A DNA stretch of 64,000 nucleotides from Hypomyces perniciosus (Eukaryota > Ascomycota > Sordariomycetes > Hypocreales > Hypocreaceae): the NCBI GenBank assembly GCA_008477525.1, contig SPDT01000007.1:62001-126000 (forward strand), given 5' to 3'. The notes under the pieces are model-generated. The model saw only the letters and a program-made list of their open reading frames with translations. It searched no databases and was not told the DNA's origin. Below, in pieces: positions 38,738 to 49,430 of this stretch (positions are counted from its first letter, which is position 1; each line of letters opens with the position of its first letter). Both the position numbers and the translations under genes were made by a program.

Positions 38738-40392
38738 GTACTTTTAAATAACTTTACAGTAATTCCACTAAAATCTAAGCCTTTTAATAAAGGGTTTAAT
38801 CAAGTATTAAAAGTAAAAAGATTAATACTTTGGAAATCTTAAACCTTTAAAAAAACTTTTAATTCCTGCTACTTTAAATCTTTTAGTTTATTTAAAGATT
38901 TTAACGTATATTTAACTATCTCTTTACCTTTAGTCCACAGCTGTTATTTCTAATAATAAAGACACTTTAAACAATCTAATACTTTATTTATTTCCGCTTA
39001 AGCTTTATAAAAGCCTTTATAATAAAGTAATAAAAGTTTTTTCCGCTAATTTTTTAATAAAATTAAAATATCTCGACTTAGAAATAATACTTAATACTAG
39101 GAAATAGTCTTAGCTATAACATTAAAGAAAGATCTCAAGGAAATATATAAAAGCTTAATACAACCCCTGCACTATTATATAAACAACTAATATAAATGCA
39201 CTCGCTATATTTTAAAGAGCGATTGCTTATATAACACTTTAGGCTATAAAAGAGACAATGAAAATAAAGTATAATATTAAAACTGTTAATATTAATTAAA
39301 TCTATAAGTTTATAATAATAGAAATCCGATTTAATATAAATAGGCTATAGATTATTAGATATAATAAACAGTTAAGAAATAAGATATTATATATAAGAAA
39401 GGGGAAGGGATTAAATAGGTTTTAAAAATAAAATTAATAGGAGGGGGATATTATATTATAACCTGACTACATCGAAGACTAGGTCACAGGAATACAGGAG
39501 AATATCAGTTGCATTAACTAATTATTAAGAAGTAATTACTGCGCTAAGAGTAATTACTTAAACGCTTACTATATTAAGATATATAATTATTTACTTAATT
39601 ACTGTATTATTGCAGTAACTGCAGTAACATTTACTAGAATATTAGTAATAATATATAAATCTCCTTTATATATATATAACTGGCTTATTACTTATTTAAT
39701 ATAGTTATTTAAATAGTCATTAATAATTGCATTCACTAAAAACGCCTATTTTACAGAATTGTGACTGTTTTACCCTGCTTAGTATTGATCCCTGACCTCT
39801 CTGTTAATATAAACCCACGAACCTCGGTTTATCCCTTAAGAATCAACCCGGATTGTTATACTGGGGCCCTGAGTCCCTATTATTCGTAGCCCTCCAGGGT
39901 TTTACTAAGCTAATCTCGCTCCCTTACCTCCGCCTAATTACCTTATTACTGTAAAACTCTATAATATTTATTAAATAATTATAACTGTAAATATAGGTAT
40001 TTATATAATTAAAAATCTAAATTAAAATTATATAAAATCTATATTTCTATTAATACTAAATTTATGTATTTTAACCTTAAAAATCTCAATTAACTCTACC
40101 CCCTATCTTTATTAGCGCGAAAAAAACATTATATAGCGTTTTGAACTGACTCTTAAAGCAGTTAGTAGTGGCATAGAGGTCAGAAATAATAATTGTGGCA
40201 TTTGTAGAGTCGAGTTAAGACTTAGATAGCTTCGCTATTATTGAATTCGCATACTAGCTAGCAAAGCTAACTACTTTTGGTATCTACCCCTTTAGCGTTA
40301 ATAAAACCCTATAAAATTTCCTCGAAGCAGAAAAGAAGGAGTAGAACAAAAGGACAATAGGGTAAAAGAGAATATGTCTCTGTTTGTCGGGG
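38738..40392 (+). pseudogene. Probable gypsy-3 tail and AT-rich flank
   Basis: After the GTACT duplication the sequence should rejoin gypsy-3. It contains no open frame, but a polypurine-like AATAGGAGGGGGATA at 39436-39450 could mark the 3' end of the internal region. An LTR could begin at about 39449 (TATTATATTATAACC), and a TTTATATATATATAAC box lies near 39665. The LTR end is not clear; TTTTACA at about 39749-39755 is one option. From about 39770 base composition becomes more normal and no gene is seen before 40392. Confidence 0.4.
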
Positions 40393-43300
40393 TTATGTCT
40401 CATATACTGTTACACGCGTGTCGGGATTCTTAAGGGTGTAGGTATTCTCTGGCCCTAGTTTAGGATCGTCGGGATCCTTGCAATAGATGGCCCACGACTG
40501 GATGACTGGTTGGTAAGGGTAATCTTCTGCAGTATTCATAGTAGCAAGCCCGAGGAGGAAACTCAAGTCTTGCACCTGATCAATATCGATCCAACCTTTC
40601 GCAGCGCGGGGGAGCACCCGAAGACGCAACACACGCTGGCTGTCGACGTCTAGAATTTGCGGAAGCACGTTGAAACGAAGATTGGTCAACATTATAGCCC
40701 CTGGGCCGTCATAGTTTGGCATGAGGTAGTCGATGACATCTCGTGCCGGCCCTAATGGAATCTCTATGTCCAATTCCACTAGGAGGTACTTCGTGAGCTT
40801 GCCTTGATCCACCTTGATTGAGAAAATCAGGTCTTGCGGCAGGTTGTCTTCACCCAAAACGATTACGTTCCAGTCCTTGCCAATGTTTCCACTGACAGTC
40901 ATGGTATACTCTGGTGGCCCTGCTGGGTCGCTGGCGCTGCCTTGAATCATACTAGATCTAGAGAGGACGGTGGTAGGAGTGGGGAGGGCATCATGAGAAA
41001 GACATCTCATGGCGCGCACGTGAGGGGCCAGATTTGTTGAGAGAGCCGTCAGCGTGGGGATGTAATTCGCATGACGCTTGAAAGTAGCATTATCGTTGTC
41101 AGTGTTTGACTCTTTTCCAGGACGAGTTGAAGAAGCAATGCCACTGCTATTCCCTTCATCACCATCAACATTCAGTCTCTCCACGCGAGCCGGTGTCAGT
41201 CGCTTCAGAGTCCTGATCTCGGAACCCGTATCGCTAGAAGGAGGGCCGAGACCAGCGAGCCTTGCAGCCGCAGGATGGGGTAGTAGATCGATGATGAGAT
41301 TGTAGATGGGGTCATTCAATTGCATGGAAAATAGCGCTGAAGTAGCCGTATCGTCTTGGAAATATCGCTTTTCTGTCCCCCCATCGGTATAGGTTGGCAT
41401 CTTTTCGTTCAGAATCTCGAGTTGCAACTCGGCAAACTTTGGTAGCCGCAGGATGCGGAGGTCATTCAGCCCCTTTTGAGAACCCCATATGAAGATGTTC
41501 TCAGAGTTAGTAGGTTTATAAATTTTACCTTCCACAAGGGCAAAATGTCTGTCGTTATCCCTCTCACGAGTGGCCTGGTCCACTGTGTACTGCCTTCGAA
41601 TGTCAAGCTTAAGCTCGTCGATGTCGAGCACGCCTGAAACAGCGAATCGCTGCTGGTGTGCTGGCTGTGTGAATACAAGGCTCCCGAATTGTGGCGAACC
41701 AGGAACGCGATCCATGAGACCCATCATTACACCATCCGTCACAATTTCATGGCGCAGCAAGGGAGCACCAGTAGGAGGATCTTGGCTGGTGGCTTGTAGA
41801 GCAGTCTTGTCTGCCAGCACCTCAACACGAAGGTCTGGGTACATGGTAACCAGGTCAGAGCGGAGGTGAAACCCGTAGGCAGGAACTTGAGTAGGATGGT
41901 CGAGCCCATTGGGTGTATGGCTGATGTACTCATTAAGCGCTTGTTTGATGACCACACGATCGTCGTCGACTATCGAGTGATTGCCTAGCGACAGTGCGCC
42001 ATCAATCAGTGCATCAACCCAGTAGTTGTCGATACTGAAGAAGCGCAGACTCTCAGGCTCTAGGTACGTTGGGTCCGCCACCAAGCAGTGAGCCGGCACA
42101 CCTGCTAGAAACATGCGATCGACCAGCCATGAGAGCACAATCATCCAATCCGTGGACTGTGGATCATTGGTCTCGTCATACAAGCCGCCTGACTTGCTGC
42201 TCGCGAGGTCATGGACTACTTTCAACGCTTCAGTCGGATATTTTGCTGCAATGGATGGTGAGGTAGTGGACAAGTTGGGTATGTGGGCGCGGCCAAGTCG
42301 TGGACGATGCCAGCGTTTTTTGGCCCCTCCAGGAGTGAAGAGTAGCTGATCTGGCTCTGGTGCTCTTACGTCGTTGTTATTGTCGATGTGGATAGCCGCG
42401 AGACTTTTCACCATGTTGGGGAGGTCTGCAAACAACTCCTTTCTGGTGCGTATCGCATTATCATCGATATCTTTAACAACTTGAAGCTTGGCTGCGCTAA
42501 CAGCAGGCTTATGAATAGAAGTTCTTAGACGACCTAATGCAGCAGTAAATACTTCATCGCCCAGGGCCATGGTGCGACCAGTCTGCCACGCCACGGAGTA
42601 TGAGATATCCATGATGCCGATGTCCTTATCGAGGATCTGTAGGTCAACCCCCGTGTTGGAGCACTGGCTCAAGTTATCCAGTCCCGACACAAACGTGGGA
42701 GTAAATGGACCCCTATAGAAGGCAATAGTTGCCTCGCCTGTCTGTGTGCGATACTTGACTAGAGTATAGCCATCATCAAGACGTTTAGCGATGCGCTCAC
42801 TGATCTTTTCACCAGAGCTACGCAGTGGACCGATGATGCCCTCAGGAGCACGGAGCACATCTAACGTTTTACCCAGGTGCTCAAATGCTTCGCGAACATT
42901 GAGAGTGTCTGGCGGCAGGACGGTATAGTTCCAGCTATGAAGCGAGCATAGGGCCACGCAGCCTGAAGAGGGAAAGTCCATGTCTTCAACGCCCTCAATA
43001 GAGACGAGATGCCCGCACATGGTGGTTGGTGTGACATTGTCCAACGGACCAGATCGATTGCCCACCACGATGCTAAACACAGCTGTATCCTCAACCCCTG
43101 CGAGCGCCATTCCTGACCCGTTGATCTTGCGAACATGGGACAAATGCTGGTACTGACTTGTATCTGGCTTCGTGGGCACAATTCTGTTATTGTCTTTGTC
43201 AAAAGTTGAGAATAGGCTGGTGAACAACTCTTTCTGAACGAAAATGAAGTCACCGCGACTGTCCTTCATGTCCGGTGGGCCTAGTTTATCTGTCACGGGA

Positions 43301-43995
43301 GTGGTGACATCGCTGGTCAGATTCCACAAATCTTCAATGCTCATGTTGACCGTCATCGTGGACGACTGCTTGACTGGTTTGACTACACCCTGACTTGTTT
43401 TGTTGAAGATCCTTTCCAGATCCTCGGGAGAAAGTCGCAGCTCGTCCTGGGAGAACGAAAACATCACCAGCCACGGCACGCGATTGCGAATTGGCGCTTC
43501 GCCTGATCCCGCTGCCATCAATTTTACTTTCTGCCTCAATTCAGCGTTTGTCCCTGCCTTAGGACTTCCCAGTCGCTCCCATGGGAGGTGAGGATCTGTC
43601 AGGACAATATGCGGCAAGATGCGATGGTCATCGGCGTATCCAGAGGGCGGATACGTTGAATGGACACTACCATCCGGTAATGAGAACTGCGGCGCATCCA
43701 CAAAGAATGCCTGCTCCGCCTCCAATGGCAATGGCTGCTGACCTTCAGCTTCGATTGTTTGTGATACAGTGATACGGTGCACCTGGCCAGCCTCCAGCCC
43801 AGGCGCCCAGTATGAGTTCAGCTTCTGCTGGCCTGGCGGCAGCGCTCCGTCGTCCCCACTATAGGTATCATTTGTTCCAAGGAGGCGTCGAGCCTCTCGC
43901 TGATGAGCAGCTATGGTGCGCCGGGCATGCCGTATAGTAAGATGTCGAGGGGAATTAATGTGAGTGCTTTTTCTGCCCCCAGGGAAAATGGCCAT
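40393..43995 (-). CDS. Uncharacterised 1200-aa protein
   Basis: This is a single uninterrupted frame starting ACAATGGCC. I do not recognise a domain and assign no function. The protein begins with a basic segment (RHARRTIAAHQREARRLLG at 23-41) without a signal peptide, and no membrane segment is evident. A motif SGYADDHRILPHIVLTDPHL at about 118-137 is followed by PWER. Other stretches look like mixed alpha/beta folds, with a proline-rich, charged linker near residues 870-960 (LTPARVERLNVDGDEGNSSG). The C-terminal 200 residues look beta-rich. Its style resembles large bacterial hypothetical proteins more than typical fungal ones, which is an impression from memory. It is transcribed away from the lectin-like gene. 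Lack of introns over 3.6 kb is compatible with recent transfer but does not prove it. Confidence 0.85.
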   Translation of the reverse strand: MAIFPGGRKSTHINSPRHLTIRHARRTIAAHQREARRLLGTNDTYSGDDGALPPGQQKLNSYWAPGLEAGQVHRITVSQTIEAEGQQPLPLEAEQAFFVDAPQFSLPDGSVHSTYPPSGYADDHRILPHIVLTDPHLPWERLGSPKAGTNAELRQKVKLMAAGSGEAPIRNRVPWLVMFSFSQDELRLSPEDLERIFNKTSQGVVKPVKQSSTMTVNMSIEDLWNLTSDVTTPVTDKLGPPDMKDSRGDFIFVQKELFTSLFSTFDKDNNRIVPTKPDTSQYQHLSHVRKINGSGMALAGVEDTAVFSIVVGNRSGPLDNVTPTTMCGHLVSIEGVEDMDFPSSGCVALCSLHSWNYTVLPPDTLNVREAFEHLGKTLDVLRAPEGIIGPLRSSGEKISERIAKRLDDGYTLVKYRTQTGEATIAFYRGPFTPTFVSGLDNLSQCSNTGVDLQILDKDIGIMDISYSVAWQTGRTMALGDEVFTAALGRLRTSIHKPAVSAAKLQVVKDIDDNAIRTRKELFADLPNMVKSLAAIHIDNNNDVRAPEPDQLLFTPGGAKKRWHRPRLGRAHIPNLSTTSPSIAAKYPTEALKVVHDLASSKSGGLYDETNDPQSTDWMIVLSWLVDRMFLAGVPAHCLVADPTYLEPESLRFFSIDNYWVDALIDGALSLGNHSIVDDDRVVIKQALNEYISHTPNGLDHPTQVPAYGFHLRSDLVTMYPDLRVEVLADKTALQATSQDPPTGAPLLRHEIVTDGVMMGLMDRVPGSPQFGSLVFTQPAHQQRFAVSGVLDIDELKLDIRRQYTVDQATRERDNDRHFALVEGKIYKPTNSENIFIWGSQKGLNDLRILRLPKFAELQLEILNEKMPTYTDGGTEKRYFQDDTATSALFSMQLNDPIYNLIIDLLPHPAAARLAGLGPPSSDTGSEIRTLKRLTPARVERLNVDGDEGNSSGIASSTRPGKESNTDNDNATFKRHANYIPTLTALSTNLAPHVRAMRCLSHDALPTPTTVLSRSSMIQGSASDPAGPPEYTMTVSGNIGKDWNVIVLGEDNLPQDLIFSIKVDQGKLTKYLLVELDIEIPLGPARDVIDYLMPNYDGPGAIMLTNLRFNVLPQILDVDSQRVLRLRVLPRAAKGWIDIDQVQDLSFLLGLATMNTAEDYPYQPVIQSWAIYCKDPDDPKLGPENTYTLKNPDTRVTVYET

Positions 43996-45980
43996 TGTGA
44001 GAGAGATGTTGACCGCAATTTAGGTTTCAGTGCTCGATGATCTTTATGGTACTACCAGACCTCTCTCAAAGTGATAATGACTGTATTGAGAGGCCACCAG
44101 AATCGAATTTGTGGATGGTAGTGTATGGGTGTCTTACACAACTGGTATTGCTTTTTTGGGGGGTTTGGTGCTTGATGTTGGTGGTGCAGTTCAGCAGAAC
44201 CTGAGGCCGCCTGATAAAACTGAGTCTGTGAAGGGGAATAGGTGGTCGCTTAAGGAGCGATAGACCACATGCCTTGGCTTCTACATGGAAGTTCTGGTAG
44301 GCTTACAATTATTACTGAGAAATAGCGGTGCATATAATGAATTAAAGGGGTATAGTAAGAGTATATCACATGGATATAAGCATATAAGGTAAGTATCACA
44401 GAAGAGGTTAGTGTCATAATTATAAACTATATAAGAGATATTCTTATTATGCTTATTATTCTTATTGTTTAAATAATATTTAAGGTAAATATATTTGTAA
44501 TTTAATATTATTTATTTATATTAATTAGGATTTTTCAAACGTAATAAAATAGGTTTAAGTTTTCTATATTTTTAAGATGAACTTTTTATTTCTTTTAAAC
44601 GACAATAAAAATATAAAAAAGTCATAAATATTCCAATATAAATTCATATATTATAATTTCTACACTATAATATCTAAATTTTCGACATTTACATAATGCT
44701 ACTTAGGCCCCTTGCCTATAGTGACCTATATCCGTTCCTAAAAATGTAATAGCTTTCTTTGTCAATACCCCACCCCACGTTTCGGTATATGCTGGTTCAA
44801 CGTTCGAAGGGTTTGAATGTATTTCCTACCCTGACTAGAGACACCCCTTTTTTCACACCTCTCTTTCACCCATCCTCATGTATCTGCAACTCAACATGAA
44901 TGACTCAGAGATTGCGTATACAGATATATCAATTCTTGGCCTCTTCATCGATCTTTCATTGCATTAGAGCCATGTAACTCAAGCCGCCCCTCTCCACTTC
45001 ATGTTTACGGAAGTATTTTCCCTACACAAACCCCACTGCATGTGCAAATGCAGCATGCAGTATTGTTCACGAAAACGGATGAACTTTGTAAGCTGAGCAG
45101 CCTTCAACGAACTGCCAATGAGAGGGCTGCGTTGTTTGAATAATGCTGCAGGCCAAGATCGAATGACCAGCTTGCTTAGATGTCGTTGAAAGCACGGACA
45201 GTGTAATGTGACAGCTCCATTTCTCCTGCATTCCTAAGTGACTTGCGACGTCGTGTTACGGGTACTTCAGAGCGAGGAATGAGACATTTAACTCTCTGAC
45301 CAACGTGATTGTGCTGCTTGGATGGAACCTGAACGGGCTTGCGTAATAGGTTGTGTGATGGGAGTGCGTCTCGGCCGCACTTGTCTGAGATTCTTCGACT
45401 ACAGCGCTCATTTGTTTACCGTTATAGTAGTACTCCGTAGTTTCATTGTAGAGGTGGCACTGTAGGATATTAAAAGGGCATATTGACAAGGATATCGTCT
45501 TGTGCTGGGTAATTCACACGCAATGGATTTGCCACGTAGCATGCCCAAGTGAGACCATTGTCTCAACATACGTCAACCATATTTCGGAACGGATCAGTAG
45601 AATGAGACTTGAGCCACCATCAACGGGTAAGATCATTCGACTTGGATGCACCCATTATTCAGGTTGGATTTGCCACCTCACCAATTCTGGAAAGCCCGTG
45701 TAGTAATGAGGAGTCGAGAGTGACATACGTCCCACAAACCTCCACTCGGGAACAGTATTGGATAGAACACCAGAGGTCAATGATGCTCACTTACCCCAAG
45801 TCTTCCTGGTTCTTGTCCTCTTATGCTTACTGAAAATATGCCCCCCCTCAATCAACCATAAAATCACCTCTTTCCGCATTCATCCTATATTCTTCTTTTA
45901 AGCATAATTAACAGGCTCCTCATTTCTCATTCCAACTCAAGAAAACAGGCCAATTCATCTCAATCTAAACCGCCGTCATC
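43996..45980. promoter_or_regulatory. Divergent intergenic region, 2.0 kb
   Basis: It separates the 5' ends of the 1200-aa gene and the lectin-like gene, so both promoters must lie here. A very AT-rich patch occupies about 44320-44700, similar in composition to the RIP-affected block, although no repeat is recognised in it. The short frames at 45256-45833 on both strands show no convincing coding character. Confidence 0.5.
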
Positions 45981-47010
45981 ATGTCCGCAGTTGCAGGTGT
46001 CTACAATAATACGATGCCGGATGAAACGGCCATCAACCTGTACTACAACACTGGAACCGCCCAGCTTGCAGTTTCTCTGAAGAGTAGCGTTGACGATCAC
46101 GATCCAAGCGGGAAGGATTTTGCGGCCAGTGATCAAGACTATGCCGGTTACATTATGAATCCGTCACATCTGGCCTTGGGTTCCTTCCGCGGTTTCAACA
46201 TTGTTGTTGGCGTCACTAAACCAAAATCCGATGATCCCCGACAGGACAGCAATCAGATCTCCGTCGTCTCTCCTGTGTATATGGGGCTAGCCAAAACCTC
46301 AGTGAAGAACAACAAGGTTGCGGTCTCTGCATCTTCTTCAAATGCCTGGGTATACTTTCTAGAGTGAGATCCCTCTTCCTACACCGTAGTTTACTAACCT
46401 CTCGACTGAGGCGATGGGTCAAACGTATTCTAACATCCTTCTACTACGATAGCGGTCCTAGTGATCGTCAGATCAAGTTGAAGGAATTCACCTACACGAC
46501 TAGAAACGTTATATCCTACCTGGACGGTGAGGACATTATGCTCAACAGTTCGCTCGCTGCCTGGCACGATGAGCAATATGACGAGCGCTTTGTTATCTAC
46601 CAAGAGATGAACCAGAAGCGCCTAAAAGAGTTTAACGTGACAACGAAAGATAGTAAGTTCTTCTGCAACTTGGTGGGATACACTCTATTCGTCCTGATAA
46701 TAACCATCTTCCAATAGCCAATGGCATCGTCAGCACGGATGACGCGAAGGATGGCACATCTATTGCCGTCACGTTCTTCAACGGCAAAGTCTACTTGTAC
46801 TTCTCCGACAGGACGGACAACGTGAAACGAGTGATTAAGACTGGCTCAAAGTGGGGTGGCGCAGAAATTGTGCGAAATAGTCCACCGATGGGCACCGGCC
46901 AGCTGACCGTTGTGTCGGCCAAAGGTATCAACCACCTGTTCTACATGGCCCGAGATGATTCATTCGCGAGTCGAGGCTTCACCCACATCCTTGATCCTAT
47001 TAGAGACTAA
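45981..47010 (+). CDS. Lectin-like beta-propeller candidate, 291 aa
   Basis: Three exons (45981-46363, 46453-46652, 46718-47010) join in frame to 291 aa. The introns have GTGAGA..ATAG and GTAAGT..ATAG ends, and the first junction rebuilds the motif FLDGPSDRQIKLKEF. The start is GTCATCATGTCC and there is no signal peptide. The protein repeats short strand-turn-strand units ending in aromatic pairs (LYYNTG, WVYFLDGPSD, VYLYFSDRTD, HLFYMARDD). This is the pattern of fungal fucose-specific lectin propellers, and its length is close to theirs (about 310 aa). I cannot assign sugar-binding residues. A role in binding glycans, perhaps as a defence lectin or together with the neighbouring giant proteins, is inference. 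Alternative: an unrelated propeller. Confidence 0.7.
46364..46452 (+). other. Intron 1 of the lectin-like gene (89 bp)
   Basis: GTGAGATC to CGATAG with a TTCTAAC branch-like site about 25 bp before the end. Phase 2; Asp-128 is formed across the junction. Without this splice the frame stops at once. Confidence 0.75.
46653..46717 (+). other. Intron 2 of the lectin-like gene (65 bp)
   Basis: GTAAGTTC to CCAATAG. Phase 1; Thr-195 is formed across the junction. It moves the reading frame into the final exon, which ends at 47010. Confidence 0.75.
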
Positions 47011-48554
47011 GGAACTGTATTGGATCTATCGAGGCCATTACTGGCAATATGTTTATTCCCTGATCATCTAATGGGGGCTCAATCGGATCATATTCAATAA
47101 ATGATGTGGCTTCTGCACTTTACATTTCATGTTCTGTGATTGACTTCGTAATTACTGTCTCAAAATTTCATCTGCATCATGATAGTATGGATTCCCTAAT
47201 GCAAAAGTCCTTTGACTTTTAGTTTACATCCCGGTACTACTTCACAATGCGTTGCCGTCAAAGGCAGGCAACCTCATCTCTGTAACAGGTGGAAGACATG
47301 TACTTTGAATTTCTGTCAAATAAAAACTGCGAGTACTCTGCACAAACGCGTTCACTTAATCAGATAGCCAACAGCTAGGGAGATAGCGACAGTTTCATCA
47401 ATCGACTAGATTAAATTTATGTACAACTTTGACTTTAGTGGGGTGTGTAGTGATTCCATAGACAACTACCTGGGTATGTTGTAGTAAGCGTTATACGTTT
47501 AGTATAGATCGTGTTTTCGGGATATAATGGCATCCCTGATAAAACTACATCACAATGAACGCAGAAACGCTATAGTCTGAATGCAAAAGTGATCACATGC
47601 AACCTTGTAGGATTCTCAGTCGACCACGTTGTGACAATCTACTGGTCTGTCATTCCCACGCCACCTCCATCGGCTTCACAACATCCGGCTGTATCAAGTA
47701 CTGGCAAGCAGTTACGCATATCAATGATGTGGTTACAATGCGGGAAACTCTAGCATGCCTTGAATTCCTAATGCACCTGTCGCTATCTACCTGCAAACAT
47801 GCGACTTGTCATTCACATTCACATGCAACTGGAGGTGGTAATCTCTTGGCTAAACTTTCATTCGCCCCCTCGTTGCTCTGAATGTATTCTGCGAAATGCA
47901 TCATGCACTGTTTCAGCCGTAATAATAATGATTAGGCGAAGCTATAGGGTGTAATCAATGACGTTCATGTTGTAGAACAAAAATGGGGCCCCCTTCCCCA
48001 CAACCAGCAAAGTGGAGAAGGCAGACGATCAAATAGAGACAGATCTAGAATCTGAACTTATCAGCCGATCCTTCTCTTGTCTTGGGCATGCTGAGTTCGA
48101 TCAATTATGTTTCTGCCCCGGCATCAATCCTCCTCGCAGATCCATGGATCTTATTCCCCGACTCCCCCTCGACTAATGCAATGACACCAGACCGGTCGGA
48201 CCTTACCACTCGGGCCGCTACGGGCACTAGATAAGTCTCATCATCATAGTATGTGCTAGTCTTAGGTATATTTTGCGTACGAAGTAATAAATACCCCTCA
48301 CATGCAGCCTTCAAGACAACATGAATGGTGTGACAGGCAGTGTGATAAGGGGTGTGGACAGGGGTGTTCGTGTTCCCCCGCTTTCATCTTCACTGCAAGC
48401 TGCATCATTGAACGTCACCGTAAACGTCACATCTTATCCAAGCCACAAACTGCATGCTGTATCTATCTGCTTCGTACTCCACACCTATCCAAAAGTTCCT
48501 GCAACACGGACCTGACCCCCGTCCACATCAACGTCGGCTGCATCAAGACTGCGG
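47011..48554. other. Convergent intergenic region, 1.5 kb
   Basis: It lies between the 3' ends of the lectin-like gene and the 109-aa gene. Base composition is normal. Several short open frames overlap on both strands, for example near 47597-47881 and 48105-48314. None has a splice-consistent extension or a recognisable motif. I see no RNA gene. Confidence 0.5.
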
Positions 48555-49007
48555 CTACACCGGCTTCAGCTCAATCTCTCCTGTGCCCTGGGGCTTTTTC
48601 ATCTCTTCCACAATCTTCTCAATGGTTGTAGGCTTAACAAACTCCAGCATCTCATCAGATGTCATTTTCCACATGTAACACTTGGCCCCAATCGTGAACA
48701 CGTATGCGTCTCCACCTGCTTTGCGACTTAATATCATCTGCGGCACTGGCTGACCTTGGTTGGTCAAACCGAGGCCTGTGGCAGTCATGGTACCCTGGCC
48801 CTCGTTTCCCCAATAATAATCGATCTCCATGTCGTCTGCTTCGGTGCTCCAGCCATCGGGGGGGTTGGGTACTTGCTGAGCCTAAATGTCCGTTAGAGCT
48901 CGGCTGGGATGCATTGACAGGATTGTGAGGAGGGGGGAAGAGACAAGACCCAGACCCAGTGGTGGAGAGATATGTACACGTATCATAAAAGTAGAGGTAC
49001 TCACCAT
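48555..49007 (-). CDS. 109-aa protein with an ATG-only first exon
   Basis: The model is exon 1 = the three bases of the ATG (49005-49007), an intron at 48882-49004, then exon 2 = 48555-48881. The ATG is followed directly by the 5' splice site GTGAGT. The intron ends CTAACGGACATTTAG, a good branch site and acceptor. The product starts MAQQVPNPPDGWSTEADDME, followed by a 91-residue stretch with Gly/Gln-rich turns, one Cys and a charged amphipathic C-terminal helix (TTIEKIVEEMKK). No known domain is recognised. An alternative start at Met-19 (48828-48830) would give 91 aa without an intron. The gene is divergent from the deaminase gene across 423 bp, so the two may be co-regulated. A binding or immunity-like role is possible but unsupported by sequence. 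Confidence 0.65.
48882..49004 (-). other. Intron directly after the start codon (123 bp)
   Basis: Minus-strand GTGAGTAC to ACATTTAG with CTAAC about 12 bases before the acceptor. Phase 0. Splicing joins ATG to GCTCAGCAAGTA. Confidence 0.65.
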
Positions 49008-49430
49008 GATTGGTCACTGAGACAGGCCAAGGTATTGGGAGGGGTGTAGAATGAGACACTTGGTGATGCGCGTTACTTAGTTGTAACTTGTAATAGTGGG
49101 AGGAAGAGGCGACTGGAGCTACAGAGATGCTCCCCCTCCTTAAATCCATACATCACTGCCACGTGACTTCATGTTGGCTTCTAAGTCTTTGGGTGGCTAT
49201 TGTTGAATTTAGCTGGCAATGTACCGGTACCTATATGTAACAATCTCGTCAAGTCTAAAGTCATGCAGTGTACAGAATGGGGTGATCGGCTGGCTGGATG
49301 CTGCATCTTAGGTATTTATTTATTTTCCTTAAGCATTCAAGTACCCTTATCCTTAGATATCAATCAGCATTGTTACCTCGTTCCTGATCAACACTGCAAA
49401 GGCTAACAAACGCATCGAAATCAGAACAAC
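49008..49430. promoter_or_regulatory. Shared divergent promoter, 423 bp
   Basis: This short region holds the 5' flanks of both the 109-aa gene and the deaminase gene. It is the shortest divergent interval in the island. Pyrimidine runs and CAAT-like elements are present, but I cannot assign particular sites. Confidence 0.5.

Noticed and set aside
39770..39960. Possible tRNA or other RNA gene in the GC-richer stretch
   Set aside because: No cloverleaf arms or A/B box pair could be recognised.
1..40000. CRISPR array or bacterial operon
   Set aside because: Repeats are dispersed LTR elements, genes have introns, and nothing prokaryotic in organisation is seen.
45256..45833. Short frames on both strands upstream of the lectin-like gene, one with YYYNGKQ resembling a propeller strand
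   Set aside because: A pseudogene of a second lectin was considered, but no splice-consistent extension or further blades were found.
47597..48314. Frames of 94 codons (plus) and 69 codons (minus) in the convergent intergenic region
   Set aside because: No motif, no good start context and no conserved neighbours; length is as expected by chance.
48655..49149. 164-codon minus-strand frame overlapping the 109-aa gene
   Set aside because: It reads through the predicted intron in another frame and its Ser/Pro/His-rich content looks non-coding. The spliced 109-aa model has better signals.
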